From the NCBI GenBank assembly GCA_037126765.1, contig JBBCBC010000007.1, forward strand, positions 24,809,667 through 24,873,666: a stretch of DNA of 64,000 bases, written 5' to 3'. Of the stretch, positions 18,406 to 29,885 are shown in pieces. The notes below the pieces were generated by a model that saw only the letters and a list, made by a program, of their open reading frames with translations, ran no database searches and had not been told where the DNA came from. Positions within the stretch are counted from its first letter, which is position 1; each line of letters starts with the position of its first letter. Source of the stretch: Stenogyne calaminthoides (lineage: Eukaryota > Streptophyta > Magnoliopsida > Lamiales > Lamiaceae). The position numbers and the translations under genes are program-made.

Positions 18406-20246
18406 TGTTGGGGAATTAATTGCACGAATCTATTTGGGATGAATATTTAAATACAAATTTAATTCTAACAATTATTACTAGCATGAATTAATCCCATGTT
18501 AATTCAAATAATAATTCAAAAACAAATCATGCATATAAACAGTTCACATAAATCCTACGCATGCGGAATTGCTACGGGTTTACGTGAACTAACCTCTTGG
18601 AGTGACAATGGTCTTTAGTCAATAAAAACACACCAAAAAGGCTTCCTAAGTATTCCATAGTCCTTGCTCGTCAATCCGGTGGAAGGAAGCTCGCGAACAA
18701 TTAACAAAAGGGAAAATAAAAAATTGTTGCACCACCTTTGTGGATTTACTAATTTTCCAGCACACGGAATTGTACTTGAGAATGAAACACTCATCCCCTA
18801 TTTATAGAGGTGTAGTGGCCGATTTTTTTTGCATATGGAATAGGGGGAAAAAATCTTATCTTGATCTCAAAGAAATCTTGAATATATCTCCTATATTCTT
18901 TTCTCCATAATTAAAATATTCCATAAAAATCCCACTCTCTCTTGTTATGGGAATTTTCGAAAAAGAGGATCAAGATTCTAAGATTTGGATCTTCTTGAAT
19001 TTATGAGATATTCTTGTATTCCAAGAATACATATCTTCCATAATATCTTTTCAAGAAAATCAAGAAAATCTTTCTTTTCCTTCTTTTTCTTAAATTTTGA
19101 GATTTCTAATATAAATAACCAAGTGGGAGATTTCTTGAATTTAATGAGATAATCTTGTATTCCAAGAATACATATCTTCATTCCATAACAAAATTCAAAG
19201 AAAATATTTCTCCCCTTTTATTCATATTTTTTGAAAAATGAGGGAAAAATATGCAACAAAATTTATTTTATTTTTAAACACCTTTTTCAGTTATTGGACT
19301 TTATGTTGGGCTATTCGAGGGGCCTTTATGAGAATTAAGATTGGACCTTCCAATGGACCTTGAATTATCAATATTGAGCCACAATATTATTCAAGCCCAT
19401 AAATATTAATTAATCCCACTACATAATTAATATTGCACTATCCATCTAAACCCATATTACAATCAATATGGCTCCCGGTTATTATTTTCCGTGTTTAAGA
19501 TTATCTAGCCCATTAATTAATTCAAGCCACTGAAATAGCTTTCCATTAATTAATATCTTTTGTCCTTGGTTAAGGAACGGTTCAACATTATTATCCATAC
19601 CGGAAACTAGTTCCACTTGCAAGATTTGGTATGATAAAACTTATGAACCTCCCAAGGGGGCAAATCGAACAAGCGTACTTGCACACGATTCTCCGTATTA
19701 AATCTTAGCAATCGCATGTGACCAATAATATTGCCCAAGATATAAAGTATTTAATATCCTTGATTCTCTACCCGTGATAAGTCAAAGCAATAGTTACTAA
19801 CCACACGCGATCCTATTTAAGGGGCGAAGATTAAGAAATAACGAACCACTGAGGTCTAATTCTTCCTTGTTCAGTTCTGAAGAATTTGTCCTCCTGTAGG
19901 TCCTCTTCAGTGCATCAGTCATGCACTAGTGTAATCTCTTGGTCAAGACAAACCAATTTGAGCCTCACACTTCAACCTTTCACGATGGATTGTTCATTTC
20001 CATCTAGGTCGTGAATGTTGTACTTTTAGTTACAAGGGACTGTTAATTTAATCTTCTGTGATCTGGTATCACTAAATTAACTACAATGTAACGAATACTA
20101 TTTATTGAACAGTTATGCAGTAAATATATGTAACATTTGATGATATTTAAAGCATCAGTGATAAACAATTTATTTCAGTAAATAAGTCCGAAATTTAATT
20201 TTTGATTATACAAAGTAAAAGCATACTTTCCAGTATAATCTCAACA
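18406..20246 (-). repeat. Element F 5' LTR
   Basis: TGTTGGGGAATT... to ...TATAATCTCAACA, 1841 bases, colinear with 9227-11064; roughly 14 differences are visible in the first 270 bases. TATA box on the minus strand at 18799-18806. GAATC follows at 20247. Confidence 0.93.
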
Positions 20247-20251
20247 GAATC

Positions 20252-21537
20252 GGCGATGCATTTCTGCTTAACGCTTCTCCACGTCATGGCTCATCCCCCA
20301 TGCAAAACACACTACTCGAGGTTGACTTTCTGGAGTCTATGACTGATTGGAAATCTGAGTCCGTATAACCGATGGGGATTAGACTGTCCAATTGATAAAC
20401 CAACATTCATCGTCCCGTGCTCTTTCTTCAGATACTTGAGATATGTTCTTAACCGCAATCAATGCTCTTTCCTCAGGGTTACTTTGATATCTTGCAACCA
20501 TTCCTACGGGCGAAGCGATATCCTGGTCTCGCACAAGATCGCGTCATACAGGGCTTCCCAATGAAAGCATAAAGGATGCCCTTCATGTCATCTATTTCCT
20601 TTTGTGTCTTGGGACACATTTCCTTGATAGATGGATTCCATGTCCGAAAGGTACAAAGCCTTTCTTGGAATCTTGCATCTTGAATAAACTTCAAAATCAG
20701 TATCTATGTATGAAGCTTCTTTGCGAAAGTCCCGATCATCCTTTTCTTGCGATCTCGAGTGATCTTGATCCCTAGGGCGTGATCGGCTTCTCCCAAGTCC
20801 TTCATATCAAACCTGCTTTTGACAAAATGCCCTTACGCCCGACAACATCTTTACATCGTTCCCGGCGAGCGAATGTCGCTCTCACGATAGTACCAAGAAT
20901 ACCAAGGCGCCTTAAATCACGCTTTTTATACACACAACTTTCGAAACTATTTTGATCAAAACCGTAGGATTTTATAACTTGATCAAAACACTGATTCCAA
21001 GCACGGGATGCCTGCTTCAGCCCATAAATGGACTTCTTTAGCTTGCAAACCAGATGCTCTTGGCCTTTTTCAATGAAGCTTTCGGGTTGTTGCATATAGA
21101 TTTCTTCGTCAAGACTTCCGTTGAGGAAAGCTGTCTTGACATCCATTTGCCAGATCTCAAAATCTAGATGCGCAGCAATCGACAAGAGAATTCGATTGGG
21201 CTTGAGCATGGCTACGGGTGAAAAGGTTTTCTCATAGTCGATCCCTTCTTTCTGAGTGTACCCTTTCGCCACGAGTCTCGCTTTAAAGGTTTCAACCTTC
21301 CCGTCCGGTCCCATTTTTTCTCTTGTATACCCACTTGCATCCAATGGGTTTTACCCCATTAAGTGGTTCGACTAGCTCCCACACTTTATTGTGATCCATT
21401 GAACCCATCTCGACTTCCATTGCTGTTTTCCAAGATGTCGCATCCTTGTCTTGGATCTCCTCGTTGTAGGACCATGGATCTGATTCTTCTCCCGAGATCA
21501 AGTCCGAGGACTCTTCGATCCCTAAGAATCTCTCGGG
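20252..21537 (-). pseudogene. Element H reverse transcriptase and RNase H N-terminus, broken
   Basis: 20802-21344 and 21292-21501 together cover the Angela RT entry (the GVKPIGCKWVYK motif), GKVETFKARLVAKGY, the first catalytic Asp in DVKTAFLNG, and GLKQASRAWN. After the ESCVYKK motif the sequence is scrambled: the ALVFLVLYVDD block is missing its YVDD box (about 20860-20935). Further pieces at 20479-20694 (the MCPKTQKEIDDMKG motif) and RNase H entry words at 20252-20330 follow. Frameshifts split the gene at least three times. The first half is clean; damage concentrates in 20330-20935. Confidence 0.83.
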
Positions 21538-22492
21538 TTACCGGACAACCCTCCCACTACGACGAGGTTCCAATTGTGTAGGCGTGACGCGTGGTATGTC
21601 TTCTTGTACAGTTGGCAACGGAGTTGGCCCCTTAAGTTCTTCCAAGGTAATCTCGCTTTTAGGCTTTTTATCGTTCATATAGTCTTCTTCCAAAAATCTA
21701 AACTGCGTACTAATTACGACCTTTTGATCTTTGGGACCATAGAACATGCATCCCTTTGTTCCTTCGGGGTATCCTATAAACAAACCTTAATTCCGAACGT
21801 GAATCCAATTTCCCGACTTCCATATCCAACACGTATGCCGGACACCCCCAGATCCTTATGTGTCCTAAGTTGGGCTTTTGCCCCGTACACAACTCCCTAG
21901 GGGTTTTTGGAACCGATTTGGATGACACTAAGTTCAAAATATAAGCCGTTGTTTGCAAGGCATAACCCCAAAATGATTTTGGTAAATCCGCATAACTCAT
22001 CATTGATCTTACCATTTCTAGAAGTGTTCTGTTTCTTCGTTCTGCAACCCTATTTTGTTGAGGGGTACCGGGTGTAGTCAACTGGGATGCAATCCCTTCT
22101 TCCGACAAGTAGTTCAAGAATTCATCGCTGAGGTATTCGCCTCCACGATCGGATCATAGAAACATGATACACTTTTCCTTATGATTCTCTGTTTGAGCCT
22201 TAAATTCTTTGAATTTATCAAAGGTCTCAGATTTATGCTTCATTAGGAAAATGTATCCATAGCGTGAGTAATCATCGATAAACGTAACGAAATACTCGTA
22301 GCCACCTATTTCTTTGATTTTCATTGGACCACATACATCGGTGTGGACGATCTCCAACACTTCTTTAGCTCTAAGCCCCTTGGCTTCAAATGCCCTCTTG
22401 GTCATTTTACCCTCCAAACATGATTCGCAAGTTGGAAATGATTCAACCAGGAAAGAATCCAATGAACCATCTTGCACCAACCTTTGGATCCT
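21538..22492 (-). pseudogene. Element H integrase
   Basis: Three frame pieces make a nearly complete copia integrase: 22154-22480 (zinc-domain end CESCLEGKM, then HTDVCGPM with the first Asp), 21710-22117 (NGVAERRNR-like motif with Glu, then FWGYAL and the KTPREL motif) and 21538-21783 (YPEGTKGC and the C-terminal tail). Between the first two pieces the arginine of the SLRSDRG motif is TGA, a likely CGA-to-TGA change; the Asp of SDRGGEY follows it and the Glu is 35 residues further on. A second TAA replaces a Lys just before 22480. The polyprotein is dead, but all three catalytic residues are still encoded. Confidence 0.86.
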
Positions 22493-23423
22493 TTATGGAT
22501 TAATATGACCTAATCTTAGGTGCCAAAGAAGTGTCTCGTTCACATTGGTCGAACTTTTCCTTTTGCTCGAAATAGTAGATGAGTTATTGGATGCATTGTG
22601 TGTGTGATGTGCACAGTTAATCATGTAGAGATTGTTTCGTAATGTTCCATGACAGATAACCACATCGTTACGAAAAACAGTAACATGCTCATTAAAAGGA
22701 ACATAATATCCATCAACAAATAGTTTTGAAACTGAAATAAGGTTTTTACGAAAAACTGGAACATAAAGAACATCTCTTAAAATTAAACTCTTGTCTTCAA
22801 AAGATAGGTGCACGTCTCCCACTGCTTCAGCTGCCACTCTCGTAGCATCGCCCAGCATGACGAGGATCTCTCTTCCACTAAGTTGTTGGGTCCGCTTGAA
22901 CCCCTGTAAAGTGAAACAAACATGATCAGTGGATCCCGTATCCACTACCCACGAATGGGTAGCATACGCCACTAAACAAGTTTCAACAACTAGTGCGAGA
23001 GAATTACCTTTCTTTCCATTCCTCTTGGGTTTGGAACAGGCCCACCTCCAATGTCCTTTTTCACCGCAGTTAAAACATTTTCCTGTTGGTTTCTTTTGGA
23101 TTCCTAACCTACTTACCGTCTTACCTTTGCCTTTCTTATTATGAGCTTTGCTTTGGTTCTGACTAATCATCTTCAGTTTGACCTTGCCTTCCACTGACCT
23201 AGATCTTGAAAGAAGTTTCTTAGTCACCAAAGCCTCGTCTTCTTGTCCCAAATGCTTCTCTATTGTCTCCAAGACTTCTTGTAGAGTATCCATAGTAAAC
23301 ATGTGATCACTCATCACAAAACTACAGTAAAACTCATTAAAACATCTCGGAGATTTAGGAACAAGAATTTGATCTGAGCCCCATCATCATACTTAGCACC
23401 GAGGTAAGCAAGTTTCTAAAATT
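22493..23423 (-). CDS. Element H gag C-terminus, zinc knuckle, protease and GAG-pre-integrase
   Basis: A 274-codon open stretch (22493-23317) shows, in order, the capsid end (MFTMDTLQEVLETIEKHL), a basic linker, an intact CX2CX4HX4C knuckle (residues 81-94), the protease active site WVVDTGST (Asp126), FTLQGFKRTQQL, RDVLYVP, and the LWHLRLGHI zinc motif (264-272). It ends at a TAA where relatives have Lys. To the right, 23318-23423 continues gag in another frame, with the LAYLGAKYDDGAQI motif, up to the junction with D. This is the best preserved gag-protease block of the Angela copies. The N-terminal gag lies at 59498-59827. Confidence 0.88.
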
Positions 23424-24520
23424 GACTAGGATATCTCGACTAAGCTTTGGATATATCTTATCAAGCTAGGCTTAGTGGAATGAGCTCTCTTCAAAATAAA
23501 GCACTTGGGAAATTCTTGGGTTTTCGAGTGCTTCAACGTGTAATAATAAGTTTGAGCTCTTGAGTTGCTTATAAATTTCCCGTAACCTTCAATATAGAGG
23601 GTCACAAGTATTTATAGGCAGACACCAAGGTCACTCTTGAAAAACTATCCATTGGAAGAGATAGCTCCATGAGTTTCCTCTTATGGTGTGTGATGAACGG
23701 CTATATTTAGGGTTTGAGAGTCCCTAGCACGTTTTAGGCAATAGCCTTTCATGCAGCTATTCAACACTTTTTGCAGTTTGGAACTTAGTACATCTGACAT
23801 CTTTTCAGTGACCTGTCGCTGTCAGTGTCAGTAATGTACAGTGCTGTCTTCTTCTTTTTGACTTTTGTCTCCAGTTAAAGGTAGACAACCACAACGGCTC
23901 TTTTTGGTTACATCTGTGAGTGATATAACCTTAACAACACTTTGTCTTAGTTCCTTTTGTCTGCATGGGAATGTCTTGGGCAATATCTATTTTTCTAAGG
24001 AATCGCGTTCTTCTCAGTATTGAATCCGTCAGATAGATATTTTCAGTGCCTCGGAACATTCAGGTTTATACTGAGCATTCAGTACATTACTGAGTCTTCA
24101 GTAATTACTGTGCCTTCAGTATCCTCTGTCTTCAGTCTTCTGACTTCTGCGTCTTCAGGGTCTTCTGAGTCTTCAGTGTCTTCTGAGTTTTCAGTGTCTT
24201 CTGAGTCTTCAGTGTCTTCTGAGTCTTCACAGATATACTGACTGATATACTGAGTCTTCATGCCGAATCTTCAGTTTCTCACTGAGTCTTCAGATTCTCA
24301 GTTTCACACTGAGTTTTCAGTATCTCAGTTTCTTCAGAAACTTACTGAGTCTTCAGAACCTATCCTGTTCTATATCTGCTGACTATACATTTTGCAGATA
24401 ACATCCTGAACACTCTAAAACTGAATCCTGACTCAACTATCAAGATTATCCTGAACATGTCATACTCAGGGGTTTTGGGATCTAATAAAAATCTCTCTTT
24501 ATTAAATTCATCTCCCAACA
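23424..24520 (-). repeat. Element D 3' LTR, truncated
   Basis: Starts in mid-LTR at GACTAGGATATCTCGAC (equivalent to about 58311 in the other LTR) and runs to ATCTCCCAACA at 24520. The first 390 bases show about ten differences from the right LTR. Beyond about 23800 the two LTRs diverge abruptly; this copy keeps clean CTGAGTCTTCAG repeats (24080-24360). Confidence 0.9.
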
Positions 24521-24534
24521 ATTTCCCCCTTTTT
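24521..24534 (-). promoter_or_regulatory. Element D polypurine tract
   Basis: The minus strand reads AAAAAGGGGGAAAT, directly before the 3' LTR. The homologous tract of C is at 41826-41839. Confidence 0.85.
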
Positions 24535-24915
24535 GATGATGCCAAAACCTATCTTGTTACAAAACATTTAACCTATACTCAGGTTTCAGTTTTTCCTATT
24601 ACAAGATCGGTTTATCTCCAACAATTTCTTAAACAGAGAATCTCCCAACAATTTTTTAAACAGAGAATCTCCCAACAATTAATCTCAGAGACAACATTCT
24701 GGCATATCAAAATTAAAGACATGTAAATTAAGATAATGAGATATTATCTTTTGAGCATAAATGATAAGGTTTCATTGATGATTGGTAGACAGTTACAAAT
24801 TACAATGATCTTATCTAACAAAATCAAAAAGACAAAAAGATAAAGGAATATTACATGAATCTTCTGAGTCTTCATCTTCGGTCTTCTTTTGCTCTTCTGC
24901 TCGGGCTCTTCAGTT

Positions 24916-27900
24916 CTAATTTTCCACCTCATCAGCAGGCACTTCAAGGTTGAACATTCCATAATATCTTCTTTTCAGCGCATCTCTTTCTTTAATGGTA
25001 TCAGGATTGTTCCCTGTCAGGCCCAACTGAGTGGCGTACTGAGCAATTTCTTGAGAAATGGCTGCTTCATTTACCAAGCCATTTCCAAGTCTAGGAGGAG
25101 GGTAAGAGTATGGACCGGGGGCTGTTATCTGCACCTTCCCTTCATCCGCAAGATTGATCCATCCTTGAAGGTATTTTGGATAGAAGGTCAGGAGATAGTC
25201 AATGAACGCCTCATTGGGATCTGAGCTTTCTCCCCTCCACTCTCTGAGCACATCATAGTAGAACCAAAAAGTTCTCTTGATTTCTTCCCATGCATCGTTG
25301 AGCTGGATTGGCATCCACTTGTCAACATGCGGCCATATCTTTGCTTGTGCTATCCCTCTCCTCTTGCTCGCGAACCTCTTGAAACCACTCCTTCTTTTCT
25401 GCTCTTCTTCCATCTTCTTTCTGATCACGGGCACACCAAAAACAGAAGCAACAGTTTTCTTAGCTTTCTCAATTTGGAGTGTTTTCAGAGCACTTCTGGT
25501 ATTGAAGACCTTCTTCTGGGGCACTTCCTCAGATTCTTCAATATCCTCAATCAGCTTTCTCTGAATTGGCTTAGAAGCCTTAGCTCTTTTGCCCTTAGGC
25601 TCCTCGAACGCCACAACTTTTCTTTTAATTATCATTTTAGCTCCAGGTTGGCTTGTTCCAACTCTTCTACCACTCAGTTTCTCTGCAGCAACTTCTTGCA
25701 CTGTTTCCTCTGAAACCTGAGTGTAGACTGGCTTCTCCACCTTCTTAAAATTCAACTTCTCAGTGGCCTCTATTTCCTTCATGGCTTCGGCAACGATTTT
25801 CTTTTCAGCTTCCTTGATAGTCTTGCCTTTCAGAGTTTGATCCAATAATTTCCTGAGATCAGCATCGGATCTTTCCCCTTTCTTGGATCCATACTCTGGT
25901 AGAAGCCTGGAGAGTGCTGTGTCCATATGATATTGTTCTTTACTGACACTCCGCACCTCCCCTGCCAACTGATCCTGCTCCTCCTAGAGCCTTCTAAGGT
26001 GGTTCTTCGCCACTGAGAATTCTTCAGACAGATGAGCAAATTAGCTAGAGAGAGCTTCCTTGAACATGTCTGTCATCTTGGCCATGAGCATTGAGCTCAT
26101 CTCCTCAACAACATTCTTTACCAGCATCTCATTCTTCTCTGCCAATTTAGCTTCTAGAGATTCAGTCTACTCTTGATGCCTTTGCTTCAGCTCTGTGTTC
26201 AGCTCAGCTTTGACCCCCTCCATCGTCTCTTCTAACTTTCCTTCCATTGAGGTCAGCTTCTCAGTCATAGAGTTCTGAAGTTGCACCAGTTCTGAAGAAG
26301 AACTCAAGTTTTCAATCTTCTTAACCTGGTTGGCCAATACCTCCTCAATCTGAGCAACTTTGGTCAGGATTGGCTCAACCTTCTCCAACTTCTCCAACAC
26401 AGGGGTGAGATCAATCTCAGGAGCATATCTGATCTGCTGTGTCTCCTGAGCTGGTTGTTCAGCCTGAGTCTCAGTCTGAACCTGAGCATCAGACTCAGTC
26501 TGGGTCTGGGATTCACCCTGAGCTTGGGTGTCCACCTGAGCCTCAGTCTGCATATCAGACATTACAGATTTAAAAATAGGTACTTCAGTAATTCTGGCAT
26601 AATTGTTAATAGTGCCAAAAGTTACCTGAAGGCTAACTTCAGTCTGAGGATGTTCGACAACAGCCTCTTCAGCATCAGTTAAGTCTTTCTCCTTCTTAGA
26701 TTGACTCTCATCATCCCCTTGTTGGTCCCCATCCTGAGATTTGTCTTTGGAGCTCGGAGCACCAACTTCCGCAGTCCTCCTCTCAACAACTTTCTTCTTT
26801 ACCAGCTCATCAAAGTCAAACGTTTTCATTCTGAGCTTGGTTTTCCTGAATCCTGAGAATTTAGTGAGCAGAGCTGTTTCCTCGTTCCACCAGTCTTCGC
26901 CTCTGAATGAAGCTATGTTGAGCATTTCTGGAAGAGTCTGGTTGAGGATGAAGACCGTTGACCTCAATCTGAAGAAGATATCTTGGAGGTCAGGGAATGA
27001 GCTAAGCTCAGGGTAGCGGTCAAGAATGAACCGTTCCCCCTTGCTTCGCCATTCGGTCTCTTCAGCTTCACCCTTCTTGAGCATCGGGCTCTCAGGTTCA
27101 GTAGAGAAGTCTGCTGAAGGATCAAGTAAAAGATCACTCAGGAGCTCATCAAAGTTCATCGGCTCCTGAGGCTCAGCAAATTCTGAGGGTTGGGCAGGCA
27201 GCTCCTCAGTCTGAATCTGACTTGGTTCTGAGGTCTGAGCTGGCGCCCCCTCAGTGGGAATTTCAGTTTGCTCTGAGGTCTGAGTGGGCATATCCTCAGC
27301 AGGAATCTGAGCATCTTCTGCGGTCTGAGCCGGCACTTCCTCAGAAGGAATCTGAACTTTCTCTGAGGTCTGAGGTCCTTGGAATATTTCTTGAGAGAAC
27401 TTGTCAGAACTTAGCGACGTCTCAAGAACCTCAGAGAAGACTTGCTCCTCAGTTTGATCCTGTGCCTTTGAGATAGCCTGAGCCAATACATGTAAAGGCA
27501 ATTTCTGAGCTTGTTGGCCCTCAAGTTTAATCTCCTCAGCCTCACTCTCCTCTTCATCATCAGTGAGAACCACCATCCTTTTTGCGCTTTGGAGCCAGGG
27601 TCTTATTCTTCAATTTTTCACCCTGCTCCTTCTTGGCCTCCAACAAAGCCTTCCCCCTGGCTTGTTGGGTTTCTTCAGTAGCAGCAGCAACCGGTGATTC
27701 CACCTTCTTCTCTTTCTTCCCTTTGATGGTCCTCTTTGCAGCAATGGGCTTGAACATCACCTTGGACTTAGGGAACGGAGTAGAGTTGGCAAAGATATCC
27801 TCCTCCTCTTGACACATCCCCAAATTAAGGCTATTTTGGTGGCATGGAGGATCTTGCCTTTGATCGATATTGAGCCATCCTCCTTTTTTATGACCTTGGC

Positions 27901-28514
27901 TTGCTCACTCACCACCTTGATCAGATACTTCAGCCAGTTAAAATCCTTGGTGGGTGAGTCCTCTATCGCCGTCATCAATCGGAGTTTGGGAGTGCTAATC
28001 TGCTCAAAACTCCCCGATCGACTCATTATACACTTGCTCACTATATCCATCAACACTCTGTATTTTGGCCTTAAATGCCGCTTATGTAAAGTCACCTCAA
28101 ACTTAATAGGATTCTCAGTAATCCTATCAAGATACTCTTGCTCCAGACCTAACATATACAAAGTGGGATCATCTCCCCTATCGCACAACTCAAAATCATC
28201 GTTTAGATTTCTAGGGACTATGCACAGCTCCCGAAAAAAATCTACATACTTCGATGTATGCTCTAAATGAGAAACATAAATCTTGGACTCAATATTATCA
28301 TCCTCATCTATTTCCATATTAGAGACGAACTCTATTACCTCTCGCGAATATTCCGCCTCCGGTCGATTCGCAACTAGATTCGTCAGCTTCGCTAGTCGGA
28401 TCAAATGAAGTGTCTCTTCTTCATGTTGGCATTGGAAGTACTCTACAGAGATACAACGTACTCATACCAAGGTTTATTGGTTTTAGCCAATTTATCGAAA
28501 ATGGTATAAGTCAT
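24916..28514 (-). pseudogene. Element D Sirevirus 3' ORF (envelope position)
   Basis: About 1200 codons in the place where Sireviruses carry an 'env-like' gene, between RNase H and the 3' LTR. The chosen start is ATG 28514; C starts at the matching place (45839). Large open pieces are 28404-27757, 27823-27560, 27576-26167 (469 codons) and 25968-24916 (350 codons). Visible parts: an N-terminal conserved block of about 200 residues (PWYEYVVSL, FELCDRGDDP, MSRSGSF motifs), a Lys-rich stretch, an acidic region with four 15-residue repeats (27175-27354), a Gln/Thr-rich region, long Leu/Glu/Lys coiled coils, and a Trp-rich C-terminal block (FWFYYDVLREW). I see no signal peptide or membrane segment, so a true envelope is not supported. 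It is broken by a stop at about codon 23 and by frameshifts. Confidence 0.83.
27175..27354 (-). repeat. Four 45-bp coding repeats in the D 3' ORF
   Basis: They encode four 15-residue units of the type Q-I-P-x-E-x-x-P-x-Q-T-x-E-x-x, residues 75-134 of the 27576-26167 piece. The C copy of this region (about 44560-44700) is scrambled. Confidence 0.82.
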
Positions 28515-29138
28515 TTTGAAGATTTTGAAGGTTAGGGTTTCGGGACGATGAAGATTTTCTGGGCAAAGGGGATTTTATTTTGCAGAGGATTTGGGAACGA
28601 GGTTTATAGAAATGGCTTGAATGGCTTCCAAAAGAATATATAGACCGATTCGTGGGAAGTCGTATCGGTTTGGTGAGAATCAACGGTTGAGATTTATCAT
28701 CGATTAATCGGGTATGCTAAAGGACTCTCACGAAAAGTAAGCCGCCATTCTATCCTCATTGGTGATTAAAAGCAACAGAGCATTTAATGACTGTTGACCT
28801 TCCTTGGAATTTCAAAGATCCCGCCCAAAAACATTCTTCAGGTGTTTTGTATTTATTGCAAATGATTACTGAGTTTCACTTAAGCAATAAATGAGTTACA
28901 TGAGTCATTACTTCTTCAGATTAATTTCCCTTTATCATTCTTACTGAATATTGACCTTGATAAAATGTCAGTATGATACTGAGTACTGAACGGATTCAGT
29001 ATGGTACTGAGTACTGACCTTTAGTACATCTGAGTTTCTCAAGACTCAGTTCAGTATTTCCTATTTTATCCTGAGTTTCTCAGTAGAATTCTGAGAAAAC
29101 TTCATGCATCTGAAAACCTTCAATTTTTCAGATTTACT
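28515..29138 (-). other. Spacer between pol and the 3' ORF of D
   Basis: There is no gene here. It is AT-rich, with direct repeats GATACTGAGTACTGA (about 28975-29020) and tracts shared with the same spacer in C (45840-46473). It might hold signals for expression of the 3' ORF; none can be proven by eye. Confidence 0.6.
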
Positions 29139-29885
29139 CTATACACCTGGATCCAACATCCCTAATTCAACTGATAGTTCCTGAAATATTGATCCAGCCA
29201 ATGGTTTAGTCAAGATATCAACTCTCTGCTTATCAGTATGAATTTTCTCCATCCTGATATCCTTTTTCTCGACATGATCTTTGATGAAGTGATGTCTGAT
29301 ATCCACATGCTTGCATCTGGTGTGCAATACCGGATTTTGTGAAATAGCAATGGCACTATTATTATCACAAAATATGGGTACTTCATTGGCTACAACTTTA
29401 TAATCCCTTAATTGTTGTCTGAGCCAAAGAATCGAAAGCACGCAAAGACTTCCTCGCAGACCATGTATTCAAATTTAATCTTGGTTGTCTATCGAGGTTT
29501 GTTTCTTCGAAAACCAAGATATCAGTTTACTTCCAAGAAATTGACAAGTTCCTGTAGTGGACTTCCTGTCAATTCTACAGCCTCCATAATCGATTCCCGA
29601 ATGACCCGCTTAACTCAAGGTTATCATCACCGGATACCATAATCCTCTATTCATCGCGCCTTTAAGATACTTCAAAGATCTTTTGGCATCCTCCATGTGA
29701 CTAGCCTTAGGATTAGCTTGGTATCTTGCACATATCCCAACAGCAAATGTTATATCCGGCCTACTTGCTGTGAGATAGAGCAATGATCCAATGGTCCCTC
29801 TATAATCAGTATGACTTCTTGATTTGCCTTCGATCGATCCATCTTGTAGTTAGTATTCATGGGAATTCTAACAAACATTGTAATT
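29139..29885 (-). pseudogene. Element D RNase H and RT connection
   Basis: 29139-29441 encodes the RNase H C-terminus (the ILWLRQQLRDY motif, FCDNNSAIAIS with the active-site Asp, and CKHVDIRHHFI), ending in a stop at 29139. Between 29441 and 29885 the sequence matches C (46740-47200) in patches, but CTG/CAG sites are altered and the frame is lost, including the STAEAEY-type motif that in C reads STTEDEY. The role is degradation of template RNA. Confidence 0.8.

Larger units (their letters stand above)
9227..20246 (-). mobile_element. Element F: Angela-type copia retrotransposon, full length, in RNase H of H
   Basis: Two LTRs (9227-11064 and 18406-20246) and 5-bp duplications GAATC (9222-9226, 20247-20251) define the element. 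On the minus strand the order is primer site 18392-18403, leader, gag 15124, protease, integrase, RT, RNase H, polypurine tract 11065-11075. The leader holds a solo LTR (G, 16550-18357). The coding region is recognisable throughout but broken by a lost zinc knuckle, several frameshifts and stops. It belongs to the same subfamily as B, in the opposite orientation. Confidence 0.94.

Noticed and set aside
24079..24261. Minus-strand frame encoding a Ser-Glu-Asp repeat
   Set aside because: It is the CTGAGTCTTCAG array of the D LTR read in one frame; other LTR copies do not keep it open.
24916..28514. Host gene captured by a retrotransposon
   Set aside because: The same ORF sits at the same place in an independent copy (42256-45839), so it belongs to the element family; no intron-like gaps are seen.
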